A stretch of DNA of 64,000 nt from NCBI GenBank assembly GCA_015501585.1, contig JADNRY010000029.1, forward strand, positions 330,835 to 394,834, written 5' to 3'. Position 1 is the first letter of the stretch. Each line of letters begins with the position of its first letter. Origin of the DNA: Rhodocollybia butyracea. Its lineage: Eukaryota > Basidiomycota > Agaricomycetes > Agaricales > Omphalotaceae. Under the pieces are notes generated by a model that made no database searches, had not been told where the DNA came from, and worked only from the letters and a program-made list of their open reading frames with translations. The position numbers and the translations under genes are program-made. Positions 47,702 through 59,367 of this stretch are shown one piece after another.

Positions 47702-49802
47702 ACAGGTGGGTATTTATATCCTTTTCTCTACGGCATTCGTACTCATACAATGGTAACAGTTAAAAGAGTGTAACAATACCATCTGTAGAAATACCGTCTT
47801 CGATACCCGCACTACCTGGTGTAATCAGCCCCGTCATATTCCGACCTACTTTCTGGTGTGTTGTAAGGATGTGGTAGGTCCACCGGTGATAGCAGCGCTG
47901 GAGAAGAGATCTCTTCCAGTGTCGTACCCGTCTGCGATCGTAGTATGCAGGAAAGAGTCGAGTAACTCAACACTCAAGAAAAGGGGACAGTACTTACCCT
48001 GTGGTGTTCAGAAAGAAGCGATAGGTGATATCAGACGTCTACTTTGGTTGAGATACTAAGTACTCACCCTTCTGCTAGATCCTCTTCCGTGGATACACTA
48101 TGGAACAGTTTAAAAGACGATGGACAAATGGAAGACGCTCCTCACGCCAAAAACAGTGCCCCGGTAGGATGGTCTGTGCCATTTTGAACAAATACTCCAC
48201 AGTACAAGCTTGGATCAACGACATCACTCACCGAAAATGGTTACCTCATCAATACATGTCGACAAAATTCTGCTGTATGTTCGAACCCATCCATTTCCGT
48301 CGCCAAGGTTAGCACTCTGCGGCACACTTTCATGTATACCTAGGCATTCTGTTGGACTACGCACGCGTACAAAGTCAGCGGGAGTGGCAGTTTGCAGAAA
48401 GATATTCACAAGCCGATAGCCTTTGCGAAGTTGATGATCTCGTCCAATGTGAGTACATCAGGCGAAGATTGCGCAGAGATAATGACCTATAATATCCAGA
48501 TCAACTCGCGCCTTTATTTTGTCAATTCATCATGCAGGTTCGAGTCAGTGGACTCACGTTCAAAAGTTCTCCGAGGGCTCCAGGAACTATGCTGATGATG
48601 AATACACTGTAGTTCCAGCACATAATTTTCTCCCACCTTGATCAAGCATACTCCCTCCATTGGCCAAAAGGTTGAAAACGTCAGCATCCGTTGACTGGCG
48701 GCGGACAGCAACAGCAGGGAGTTTGAAAGAAGCAGGGATAGAACCTAAATGAGAGGAGAGTAGGTCAACATCGATCCAAGCGATACAAGTCGGTGAAGGA
48801 AGAGAGGAATGTAGCTAACGACCTGCGATCTTGAGAAGTGAGAACCACAGGTTTATATAGGGTCGCAATAAAGAAAATGAAGAGAATAAGGATTACCATG
48901 ATTCAGTTCCACAAGTAATTAGGTATCCTCTTCGTCACTGCTTCAATGTGATCCCTCAGCATTTTAATCATAGATCAGCAACGTTAACCGCAATGGCGAC
49001 TGAACGGTTGAACACAACCTCAAAATATATAATTGTGAAGGAAATCACTCGGTATATTTCACTATCAAACCAAGTTCAAACGTTCGTTTTTCCACATGTG
49101 AGTGGGAGGAAGAGGGACTGTTTGTGATTTATCTAATTTTTTTCGAAGAACTCGGAGGATTTCGATAGGATCTTTTTCTAACTCCTCCACTGAGGATGTA
49201 CCTACAGGTAAGCTGGCACGTTGATAGCGGTATACCTGTCTACCTGCGATTGCAGGATAGCTGTTGATCCCAGGTCCGGGTGGCCAAGAAGTTCAAGGTA
49301 GAGGAAGATCAACCAAATGAAGCTTTAGCGACGCGAAATGACTCCAAGGCTTTGTACATACATCTATCTAGCGCTTATTTTACCACAGAATACAAGTTGC
49401 GGCTCCGCTTTTATGCGAGGGTTCATCTATGATGGCGACCAACGGTAGGATGGAATGCATCTGCTGGGCACGTCATGTATTTTGACAAAAAAACGCACCT
49501 TCACCTCTGTCACTCTATCCCGAGTGTTCTCCATGCAGTTATTCACCTATCGTGGCCCCTCGAGGAAACAATATGGACCAAAGAATAAGATATTATATAT
49601 GGTATATACTGGTATAGTAGCTCGACATCCAACAGTAAAATTACAAAACATTGCTACACGCACACAAGTGTGGAAATGATGCAGGTTGAATGAAGACATA
49701 GATGGGAATGGGTAATATTATGAGGAAGATAGGCAGAAACGTGGAACATTAAAAAGAAACAAGAAAACAGAGTCCAGAAGATCCCTCAATTTCTGCTACC
49801 GG
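47702..49802. other. 2.1 kb region with a decayed or unresolved minus-strand gene
   Basis: No gene can be closed here. On the minus strand around 48760-48590 a coding-like block reads SFKLPAVAVRRQSTDADVFN followed by LLANGGSMLDQGGRKLCAGT, and near 48460-48410 another reads LTLDEIINFAKAIGL. Between and beyond them frames break repeatedly. I infer a pseudogene or a gene with introns I cannot place; the family is not recognised. The rest (48830-49800) is AT-rich and empty. Confidence 0.3.
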
Positions 49803-50431
49803 TCAACGGTACTTGATGAACTACAGAAACGATGATGTTCAGCAAGCAAGTCTGGAGAGATAGAATACTTACACTTTCATATGGCCTCTCTGGAAGCATT
49901 CCATTCCTCGGTAAGCTCTCGGGCAACTCTTTCCTCCCTACTTCGAATTTCGCGAATCTACCTTGCTCATCCTTGAACCCTTTCCACTGCCCAGGATAAT
50001 CAACCAGTTCTGGGGATTTGCATGTTGAGGCGGCGCATACACTATGTAACCAGTTGGAGTGAGGTGGTCACCGCGAGAGTTCCAGAAGCCCAGCCGGACA
50101 GAATGGTGAGCGCCGTTAGCGGCAGTTGTAGTCGTATTTGCATTTCCGTATGGATACGACGGATGGGAGGCATGAGAAGCTTTAGGAGGTGAAGACCGAG
50201 GAGAGGGCTGGGCCGATGAAGCTGTAGAGTACGGTGAAGGGTAGGGAGAGCGTTGAGGAGCGGTATTGTTAGGTGAAGGATAGGGTGATGTGCGTTGCGA
50301 CGCCGATACAGACCGCGAGTGAGTTTGTGGGGAGGGGTCGTTGGAATAAGGGGATCGTTGAGGGGAGATGTTATTGGCATAGGGTGAAGTCCTCGGAGTC
50401 TGGTAAGACGATGAAGATTGGCGGTAGGAAG

Positions 50432-50464
<33 letters not shown>

Positions 50465-52752
50465 GCTGCTGCTGCTGTTGCAGTAACTGCTCTTCTCTCC
50501 TAATATGTTCTTCATCCATCCTTTTTATATGGGCGCCCCTCAGCTCTATCAGCTGCCTATATGCCTCCTTCGCATCCTGCCGCCTTTGTTCTAAAAGGCT
50601 CTCCGGCGGAGTCGGAAGGGGAAAATGCTCAAACGTAGTGTTCGTTACCGGAGCACTAGTACTACCAGATCTATCCCCGTCCGTTGTAGTGTCAAATTTT
50701 CCATATGCACGCGCGCTCTGTCTCTTTGGTGGCTCTCCGTGGATGGTATACTTTTTCGAAAGCTCTGCCAAGATTCGCGCTTCTTCCTCGGGTGTGACTG
50801 GAGCGGCAGGAATATGATCTGGGGCGATGAAAGGGTAGCGAGGAAGCTCACGAGAGCGGGAAGGCTCGCGAGCACGAGAGGGTTCCCGGGATTGGGAATA
50901 AGACCTCTCTATCTGACGGCCACCTCGAGACTGAGATGGTTCTCGGGATTGAGAATAGGACCTCTCCATTGAACGGCCGCCTCGAGACTGAGATGGTTCT
51001 CGGACGTGATCCTGTACATCTCGGGTCTGAGAGCGAGAGGGTCGTACTGTAGAAACTGATGCACTAGCACTGCTTATGCCTGTCGAAGCAGGAATCACTC
51101 CGTAGCTCGTCGTCGAGCTTCCGTGCTGTGTACCTACACCGGCAGGATATGCCGCCGTTGACGATGAACCCATTGCTGTGTTTCTTGCTGTGGTATATGT
51201 GACTGTTGACGACGAACCCAGTCCAGTACCTCTCGATGGAGTAGTATTTGCGCTTGTTCCCGCAGAGTTGGGCGGTGAATAGATGTATGACCTCGAAGAT
51301 GCGGGAACTTCGAATATCCTTGGAGGGGTAGGAAGTGGGTTCGGGAGATTTCCAAAAACGTCAGCAGCGCTATCCGGAGGTGTGGTACGGGATTGAGACG
51401 CTACCGCCGCAGCCGAAGCTGAGGATGTTCCTGTTGTCCTTGAGCCTGAATAACCAGCGCTACTCTCCTTTGGAGTCGGGGTCTTTGGAGTCGGGGTCTT
51501 TGGAGTCGGGGTTTTCGAACTGGACTTGCTCGGTGTATCGCGTCGCGAGGATTCGTGCCGTGAAGAAGAACGACGATGGTGATGGTGAGAGCGATGTCGA
51601 CTTTCCGGTATCGATGACAGTGAGGGCTCAGTATGATGGCGTCCCAAAGGTTTCGTCGATGCGGGCATGGGAGTATTCATGACCAATGGACTAAGCAGCG
51701 TACCGGGTTCATCTACAAACACACCTGCGTCCGTGATGGGCTCTGATCCTGCGCCAGAGACAGACTGGTGCCGAGATGTCGTTGCGGCCCGACTCGTTGA
51801 CTGAGATCGAGATGGCGTTGTTTGACTTTGACTAGCGCTGGAACTGGACACGGACATCTGATTCACACCAGACGTTATGGATGGCATAGTAGCGCTGCGT
51901 GTCAAGGCTGGATTGTCACCATCTCGAGTTGGACTGGTCGATCCCCGATAGTGGTCAGGAGTTCGAACTATGCGGGTAGAGAACGTTGTGCGAAGAGCGC
52001 GCGATGGTATTGTTTCAGTGGAAGTGGGAGCAGGAGCAGAAGAGTGTGTTGCAGCAGTGTTGGTTGCTGTTGCGCGACTCGATGCGTATGCGGAAGCAGA
52101 GCTGGTTGGAGGATGTGAAGGAGGTGGTTGAGGAGTTCTTCTGGCAGCTTGCGCCGCAGCAGAAACTGCATACTTCTTCGGTCTTGCGAGGGGAGCAGGA
52201 GCGTTGTCTGGTGGGGGCTCGGATGCATGTCGGGAAGGGGGCTGCGTCGAAGAAGCTGTCGTTGGTGGTTCTGAAGCATGCCTCGTAGGTCGATCGGACG
52301 GTTCTGCATCATCCAGGGTTCTCGGATTCCATATCCACGGCGTTTCTGGCGGTGCGCCGTCGACACCAGGGCCGTAAAGTTCTTCCCTAAGAATATAACA
52401 AAATGAGCACAAATCTAAGAGGGAAGAGCAGGTTACACCACCTAGGAACCATATTGCTCAGGCCCAAAGGATTGTCGACGAGTTTCTGAGCGAGATACGC
52501 AGCACTGGGTGGATTAATTGGCTTCTTGTACGGATTAAAGTTCTGCTGCTGCTGCTGTGGTTGTTGTTGAGCTTGGTTCCATGCTGCACCTGGAGCCCAA
52601 ACAGCTTGGGGGGCCGGCGGGGCAACATTTTGACTCCAGTTGAACGAAGGATTGCGCTGCCAGACACCCGTGTTCCAATGCGATGGATTTACATTGTATC
52701 CTTGGGGTATAGGCGGCGCGCCAGCATAGGGCTGAGAGATATAAGAGTTCAT
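49803..52752 (-). CDS. Low-complexity polyQ protein with conserved basidiomycete C-terminal tail, frameshifted
   Basis: Exon 1 (52752-52443) begins MNSYISQPYAGAPPIPQGYN. A 55 bp intron (52442-52388) joins MVP-REELYGPGVDGAPPET. The long second exon is Pro/Ser/Thr/Arg-rich with SREPSQSRGG repeats, three TPKTP units and a 16-glutamine run (50432-50480). It ends in RLGFWNSRGDHLTPTGYIVY. The conserved tail ELVDYPGQWKGFKDEQGRFA continues only in another frame after a CCCC run at 50012-50015, so one C appears missing. The tail then reaches RNGMLPERPYES and, across a 52 bp intron (49872-49821), FIKYR and a stop at 49803. Function unknown; likely a nuclear or cytoplasmic scaffold. Confidence 0.72.
50432..50480 (-). 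repeat. CAA/CAG trinucleotide repeat coding for 16 Gln
   Basis: On the plus strand this is a run of GTT units followed by GCT units. It encodes an uninterrupted polyglutamine tract within the gene at 49803-52752 and is a likely site of length variation. Confidence 0.9.
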
Positions 52753-54380
52753 GAACTATAAAATTCTCGGTTGTTTGTTCATTGAAGTAGCGAAAGAGTA
52801 ACTCACAAGAATGGAAGGCAACAAGTAAGCAAAACCAAAGAATCAGTACAACGCCTCTTGTATTTGAACAATTGCTTGCTTGTACCCGACAACGCCCACC
52901 AAAAGAAGATCGTGGAAATCAAGAGAAGTAACCACACAGAAAACAAAAGGTCTGCAAACCGAGTGTCAGTTTCCAGTAGTCACACAAGCAAGTATGGCGA
53001 AATGTGGGCGCCTGCTAGAACCAACCATTTCCTTCTTGAATCCCACGAAAGCTTTTTCGCGGCGAATATTTCCGCACTGTTTCTCTCTGTGGTAAACTTG
53101 GCGAAAAAGAATGAAACAAGCCAGTGCACTGCGCCACCTAACAACTATTAGGACTGAGCAAAAAAAGCCGGAAGCAAATACGCGCTCGGCGCTCGCTGTC
53201 GATCAACGCGCACGTACTAGGCGCTCATTAGGCGCTTAAATTACCCTCACCCGACTATCAGTCTCCAGACCGTGGACCGAGTAAACCTGCCAAGAGATAG
53301 CCTGCGGCGCAGCTCTCAGGCCGAACTTTCCAAATCTGGAATCTTAGCAGGAGGACCAGAAATAACCTCAGCGTCTCGTGATCCTACACGCAGCTTGCAC
53401 GATGTTCGGACGGCAGCCGCCGGGGTTTCTGCCTGAGCATTGGTTCTTGACGTTCACAGCAAGTTCCCAATGGAGGTTGCATGCGCCTAAAATAAGCCCG
53501 AGAACACAGGAAATACTTGGCTATGTCTAAATCATCGTGGACATCGGCGCAACCTTCGGAGATGCAATCCCTCACAATACTGTTAAATTTTATGAGGAGA
53601 CCTGCTAGTTCTCAATTATTCATGCAACAGTGCTGACAAGTAGTCTCTACCGAGCATTTTTTTTGATTCGCTCGAGTATGCTAACTCGTTATTTACGACA
53701 AGGATGAATCCTGGTTCCTCAGCGGCGATACTTACCATCCGTGAGCACCCCAGCACTCTCTCCCCTTGTGAAAGAGTTGCCGCTTGTTCGCTCTCTCTTT
53801 TCCGCCGCTACTCGGAGCTGTTTCCTTTTAGGTTAGGCGAGGTTTAAATTTGTTCTGATGGGCCACAGTATCCTTGGCTTCATCTATAGCTTCATCCATT
53901 ACAGTAGGCCTGAGGCAGTCCCCTCTAAGAAGTTGACGGCTTAAGCGAGAAACTAACGCCTCAGGCCTACCTTTTAAGTACAGTCTAGAGAAGCCATACT
54001 TATTATATTCAGCTGGGTCGCACCAGGGTCGCACTATACTTGCTGGCAATGATCATGATATGTAATTCACCTCTCCTGGTCCTCTCACCTAGGATGCAGT
54101 ATCTATTTTGGGCTCCCTTTTTAGTGGTTGTGGCACAATTCACTCTTGGCTCTACAACTAAGCCATCCTGGGAGTGACTATACCACTCTTCTTCAACTAT
54201 CTTTTCGCTGCCTTATTTATCCATCCAGTAAAGTTCAATTTCATTCTTCTCATCCTGCTCTTCTGGGCTTCATCTGCTTTGGTTTCAACGCGCTGGATGG
54301 CTACCCAGCTATCGTGCGAGAACTCTGATCCGGCAACTGCAATCAGGATGACTTCACTTTGTATACCGTTTCCATTTAAA
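52753..54380. other. 1.6 kb intergenic region with a 13 bp inverted repeat
   Basis: No supported gene. GTAGGCCTGAGGC at about 53905-53917 is repeated in inverse orientation (GCCTCAGGCCTAC) at about 53959-53971 with a ~41-base loop. This lies inside a minus-strand open frame (53828-54049) that has no recognised domain and may be transposon-derived. Confidence 0.45.
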
Positions 54381-54394
54381 ACTTGAACTATCAT

Positions 54395-54935
54395 CATGTC
54401 GATTCAAATTCAGTCTTCAAGATCATCCTACCGATAAACATTAACGGTTCTTTAGATTCCCTCGCTATTTACCTCCCGCAGAACACCACCAAGCTGTGGG
54501 AGTATTGTCCAAGGGAGAAAACATCCCTTCATACGGGCTTGCCTGGGTCTGTTCTCCACGTCAGCTCAGCAAAAACCTGGGTGGCGCATCTAGTGGTGCA
54601 TTCTCAGATGTCATATCGATGCAGTGGAATGGTGCCTTCGAGTATTTTTCTTCAACGGTCTACTGTTTCAGCAAATGATTTCGTTATTTACCTATAGGTA
54701 TGATCTCAAACCCATGGCGTTCAAAGCGATAGATGGGAAATACTATCTAGTCGCTAAATGGAACAGGCCCCATCCTGGTCACACATCGGAGGAAATTGTT
54801 GAAGCTGCGAGAAAAGCCATGGGTGTCGATAAGGATGTTGCACTGGAGTCCACCCTGCAGTGGTATCGATTTCCCTTGAACTGGGTCAATCGAGAGCAGA
54901 ATGAGAAGCCCGTTCGAGACGAGATTTCGAATTAA
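54395..54935 (+). pseudogene. Copy 1 of a duplicated Agaricomycete gene, two small frameshifts
   Basis: Coding-like sequence begins SVFKIILPININGSLDSLAI and changes frame near 54502-54508 (AGTATTGTCC, one T apparently lost). It continues YGLAWVCSPRQLSKNLGGAS and FSDVISMQWNGAFE. A gtattt...ctatag intron at the FE codon joins YDLKPMAFKAIDGKYYLVAK and WNRPHPGHTSEEIVEAARKA to a stop at 54935. The ATG near 54397 is out of frame by one base relative to copy 2's MSTEKSVFRV. I infer a young pseudogene; the family is unnamed. Copy 2 lies about 1 kb downstream. Confidence 0.55.
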
Positions 54936-55734
54936 CCTATCAGAGTCCCTTGAATCGTCATTATCTGCAAGTGCCTGGTAAGTACCTGGTAAGTACTTGA
55001 ATACCAATCTGACGTCTTTTTTTCTTATGTAGTAGCCCAAGACTGCTCCCCAGAGAAACGCCTTCTTTAGACTGTCTTACACTGCTTTGCATAAACGTTG
55101 ACACTCAATTTTTTCTCGCGTTCTTTGATTGATATGTACGCCCACATCATTCAATTCCTTCGTCCAAAAAATATTCATGTCGCCGTTGCTGCTTTTGAAG
55201 ATCCCAGTGTCGAATTAGAGCTGTACATGGCCGCGCTGAATATTTGCTCATAAGCATCTGGGTGTTTTGGGTTTGTGCAAATGCCGGTGTTTAACCTGAG
55301 GAGTTAAAGCAGAAATCTCGGTTTTTGAGGCAGTCATCCTGGCCCCTGAATGAATTGAATGGTGTGGGCGTATCAATCATTGTTAAAGCACAGTCCATCG
55401 GACATCTGTAGGTCATGTGAGGGTGTCTTTTACGGACGCCACTTTTAATTTAATTTCCATCTTTAACATCTTTAACTTATGTCGACTGAAAAGTCAGTCT
55501 TCAGAGTCTGCCTACCGATATTGTACCGATAAATACTAATGGTGTTTTAGATTTCCTCGACATTTTCCTACCACAGAACATCCGCCATACTAATGTTCAC
55601 GGGAAAAAAACTCCCCTTATATGGGCTTGCCTGGGTCTGTTCTCCACGTCGACTCAGCAAAAACTTAGGTGGCGCTTCTGCTATCTCTGGTAAGTGCGAA
55701 GATATGATATCGAAGCGGTGGGACGGTGCCTTTA

Positions 55735-55759
55735 CAGGGTGTTGCAAAATAGATCGGAA
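55735..55759. repeat. Left terminal inverted repeat of the Tc1/mariner element
   Basis: 25 bases match the reverse complement of 59343-59367 without mismatch. Beyond this the two ends diverge. Confidence 0.92.
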
Positions 55760-55846
55760 TGATATCCGAATATTTCTGCTTGTTTGAGTTTGTTCCAGGG
55801 TCAAGTTGTGACCAACAATCACAGCAGCGCCTATTATTTTCACGGA

Positions 55847-56907
55847 ATGCCTGGCCCACATCTCAGTCGCGAGATGAAACAGTGTATTGTACGCTGGTAC
55901 TATGAACTAGATTATGGTGCCAACGAAATATCCAAATTGGCTGATTGCTCAATCAGCACCGTCTACGAGACTCTCCAAACATGGCGGCAGTACGGTGATG
56001 TCGAAAACCTGTACCGACAAAGACCTGGCCGTAGACGATGCCTTGACCAGCATGCCGTCAACTACATCTCCTCTCTCATCCAGGCAAACCCCACCCTATA
56101 TCTTGATGAGATACAGCATGAACTTGAAGCTGCGCTCGACACAGAGGTCTCACTTTCCACGATTTATCGCACTCTGGTCCGGATAGCTATATCAAGTAAG
56201 AAGATCTCGAAAGAGGCCGTGGAACGGGATGAACTACTTCTTGCAACTTGGATGGCTGTGAACGGAACTACCCCTCTTGAATACATGGTTTGGCTGGATG
56301 AAGCAAGTGTTGATGACCGTACAAACTTACGCTCAAATGGTTGGGCTGGTGTTGGGAGAGCATGTGTCAGAAGGGCAACTTTTCTTCGTGGAAAACGATT
56401 TTCGGTACTCCCAGCTCTTACACATGAAGGAATAATTGCAATGGATATCGTTGAGGGTTCAGTGAACAAGGAGAAGTTTATGGAGTTTTTAGAGGTGCAA
56501 TTGGTACGTGTTTGTGGTTTTGGAAGACATCTGACTTACTCGCTATCAAGGCCCCAAAATTAACACCTTATCCTGGTCCCCGAAGCGTTGTGATCATGGA
56601 CAATGCTGCTATACACCACGACGATGAAATCCGACAAATTATCGAGGTTCAATGTGGTATGTAATCAGATTTATCCTCAAGTTTGCCGACTGATATCTCT
56701 ACAGGCGCAAAGTTCATATACTTGCCCCCATACTCCCCCGACATGAATCCTATTGAGCAAGCATTCTCCTCTGTGAAAGCTTGGTTGCGGCGTCATGAGC
56801 GAGAGGTGTTTGATAATGATGTACGTCCTTGGCTGATACATCAAGCTTCGTTGGCTATCACCACGGACGATGCTGTAGGCTGGATACTTAATTGCGGTTA
56901 CTCATAG
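55847..56907 (+). CDS. Tc1/mariner transposase (DDE_3)
   Basis: The ATG at 55847 ([20 protein letters not shown]) leads three exons; introns are 56504-56550 and 56657-56704. The product is about 321 residues. Two helix-turn-helix regions occupy the N-terminus ([30 protein letters not shown]) linked by RQRPGRRR. The catalytic triad is in order: D in [11 protein letters not shown] in [10 protein letters not shown], and E in [18 protein letters not shown]. About 35 residues separate the last two acids. The frame is open with no inactivating mutation visible. It cuts and pastes the element between TA sites. Confidence 0.92.
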
Positions 56908-57131
56908 TAGTGATATGTTCGTTCAAATAATTGTCTACCATTGGAATAGTCGACAGGTATAGATATGTAAGTGACTACAATATAAAATGAACGACTGTGG
57001 CTAGTAAAAGATTGGTGCAAGGAGCGACTATGGTCAGTAAATAAGTTAATGAAAAGAGCGACTAAGGTCAGTAAATAAATTAGTACGATCCAAATGGATA
57101 TATCAAGCTAGGAGGAAAAGGAGGCATACGA

Positions 57132-58985
57132 TCATGTTGCCAAAGTTCTGAAAGCCTTGTCCTTCTTCTTCAATAAACGAGCATTCCAACTCTTTGCAAA
57201 ATCTACCATCTTGAGCACACGTCCTTCAGGAGCGCCGGTAAGCTCGCAAAGAGTAGCCACACGGACAGATGGGATGATGTCCGGTGTGAACTCTTTTTGC
57301 TCAAACAAATATTCAGCGGAGGTGAAATCAAGACCGCGACTCTGTTTCAAGTCAGCAAGAAAAGTATGGAGCTCGCCCAAGCTACTGGGAATGGGTGAAA
57401 TGGGAGATGAAGGAATATTAGTGCGAGTACGAGGGCGCTCGGGCGTTTCAGGGACAGGAACCTGGTTGCGCTGTGGAGGCGTGACCTGATTTCCCGAAAG
57501 CGAGTTTTGTAGAACACTGACTGTTGCAGCCATGAGAAGCGATTGGAGGTTGTTAGCTGAAGAGGTCTCCGCAGCTGGAATATGTGTACGGCCCCGGGGT
57601 TTGACAGTGGTAAGTCGACCGTCACGAAGCCCATCAAACTCCACACTGTTTGGAGGAGCATGAACAGTACAGTCACCTGCGACCTATATTATCATCAGAT
57701 ATATATCTCTTTGTATGCAGCGAGTCGATACTTACAATTGCTGATGCCCAAATAGCAAATTTGCGATGGTTTAGTCCCATATGCTTGCCTGTAGTGTCAA
57801 CAAAGCAATGACCCGGCTGGCCATGCTCGCCTTGATGCTCATTGCACGGATACTTCTTTTGGAGCTTAAGAATCATGCGGCCATGAAGATGATCATCTTC
57901 GCTGAAAAGGTCGAGGCGTGGAACCTGATATATGGCATGGGCATGAATTATTAGCACAAAAAAACAACTGTTTACCTTGGTACCGGCTCCAAGCTCTAGC
58001 GAAGAGTCCGTGAGATCATCGTCTACTGCAATCTGGAGAGAAATCAGTACAGGTTACAACGCAACGGTGGAGCTAGAACTTACACGCTTACGTGCTTTCC
58101 AGGGGTGCATCTGGTCAACATCGAACTCAACTGTAACACTAGTGGAACGGGACTTTCGCGCCTTGAGCGCGGTAACTGCCATGTCCCAATCTGTGTTAGT
58201 TTCAATGCACAATGCATCTGATTTGCTACACAGAACATGAGAATCAGAAAAAAGTAACAAATCGGAGACTTACTTGACGCCTGTCCAACACATCTTGAAC
58301 GGAGGACCATTGACATCCCCAGCAATGAAGTTCTCTTGCTCGCTGTGTGCCTCTAAACAGGCCGTGATAACTGCTGTTCGAGCCGCATCTTGCAAGGACA
58401 GATTCACCATTTTTGTGATACGCACTTTCTTCGTTTTCACGGGGTTGCGTGTCCGCGGGCCGCTGGGAGTTTTTCGAATCAATTTCGGTGACAATAAACA
58501 CGATGGTAACCGGATAAAGGAGAGCCTGAACCCCTGCTGCAGCTGCACCTGGATTTGGTATGGTTGTGGGTCCTGGAGAAGCAGGCAGAGCCGGGGTGTA
58601 AGAAGGTGGGGCCGCAGACTCGGATGGTCCATCCTGAGTTGGAACTGCTGCTGTAGTCAGTATGAATGCATGTTTAGAGATCAACGTATTCATACCAGGT
58701 GCTTCCGTAGCCCAAACATAGCCTGGGTTGAATACAGCCATGACCTTTTTCATGTGGTCCAGGCCATAGTACATACGAGGCGGAACTACAGCGCCATCTG
58801 CAATAGTCACTTAGCAGAGTAAGAAATATGCAATGAAGGTACAAACCAATGTAGGCGGGACTTTGGAGCCATAAGTCGGATGGACGTGATTCAATATCAC
58901 CAGGGATGGGAGCAAAAGGGTCTATTTGACGGTAATCAGGCCGTGGGGGGACAACGGAAGTGTGATTTTCTTTGTTGAAGTCCAT
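57132..58985 (-). CDS. Passenger gene of the Tc1/mariner element, unknown family with a Cys/His cluster
   Basis: The gene starts MDFNKENHTSVVPPRPDYRQ at 58985 and ends at 57132. An intron after AYI joins DGAVVPPRMYYGLDHMKKVM. Further blocks are NPGYVWATEAP, a Pro/Ala-rich linker, and NLSLQDAARTAVITACLEAH ending NGPPFKMCWTG. Then come the charged EFDVDQMHPWKARKR and a Cys/His-rich motif (KKYPCNEHQGEHGQPGHCFV then GKHMGLNHRKFAIWASAI). The tail has a predicted helix LGELHTFLADLKQSRGLDFT. The Cys/His motif looks like a small metal-binding element shared by basidiomycete transposon-linked proteins; that is recollection, not proof. It is convergent with the transposase, with 225 bp between stops. 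About 450 residues; one central splice is unresolved. Confidence 0.65.
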
Positions 58986-59342
58986 AGTTGGATGAGAATG
59001 GAGAGGAAAAAATTCATGTCGTGTTATATAGCAGAAAATCTGACCAGATGTTTACAAGTGAAGCTCTTGTTCTTGCTTTAATGTTGGATAGAACTTTTCT
59101 TGAAAGTCTGTTTCACGCTAGCATCTAGATATAACTTCGCTTGGGCGTACATTCAGGCTTGCAGAGACTAGTAGTTCTTGTTTTGTCTACCTTTTTTGTT
59201 CTAGCAGTGACTTTAGCTTGGATTTTAGTTTCTTGGAGCATAATTAAGATGACTACGCGCTTCGATGACCGCGCGCCGTAAGAATCTTGTGACAGCTGGT
59301 CACATTAAAAAACAGAGACAAACAAAAATATCTCGCTTGTGT

Positions 59343-59367
59343 TTCCGATCTATTTTGCAACACCCTG
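59343..59367. repeat. Right terminal inverted repeat of the Tc1/mariner element
   Basis: Exact inverse of 55735-55759, followed by the TA target duplicate at 59368-59369. Confidence 0.92.

Noticed and set aside
50273..50503. Poly-Val frame on the plus strand at the trinucleotide repeat
   Set aside because: It is the antisense reading of the polyglutamine tract.
53828..54049. 73-residue minus-strand frame near the inverted repeat
   Set aside because: No family recognised; contains the 13 bp palindrome and probably reflects transposon-derived sequence rather than a gene.
57132..58985. Passenger gene as a host gene unrelated to the transposon
   Set aside because: It lies wholly between the two TIRs, and the host exon is continuous across the element once removed.
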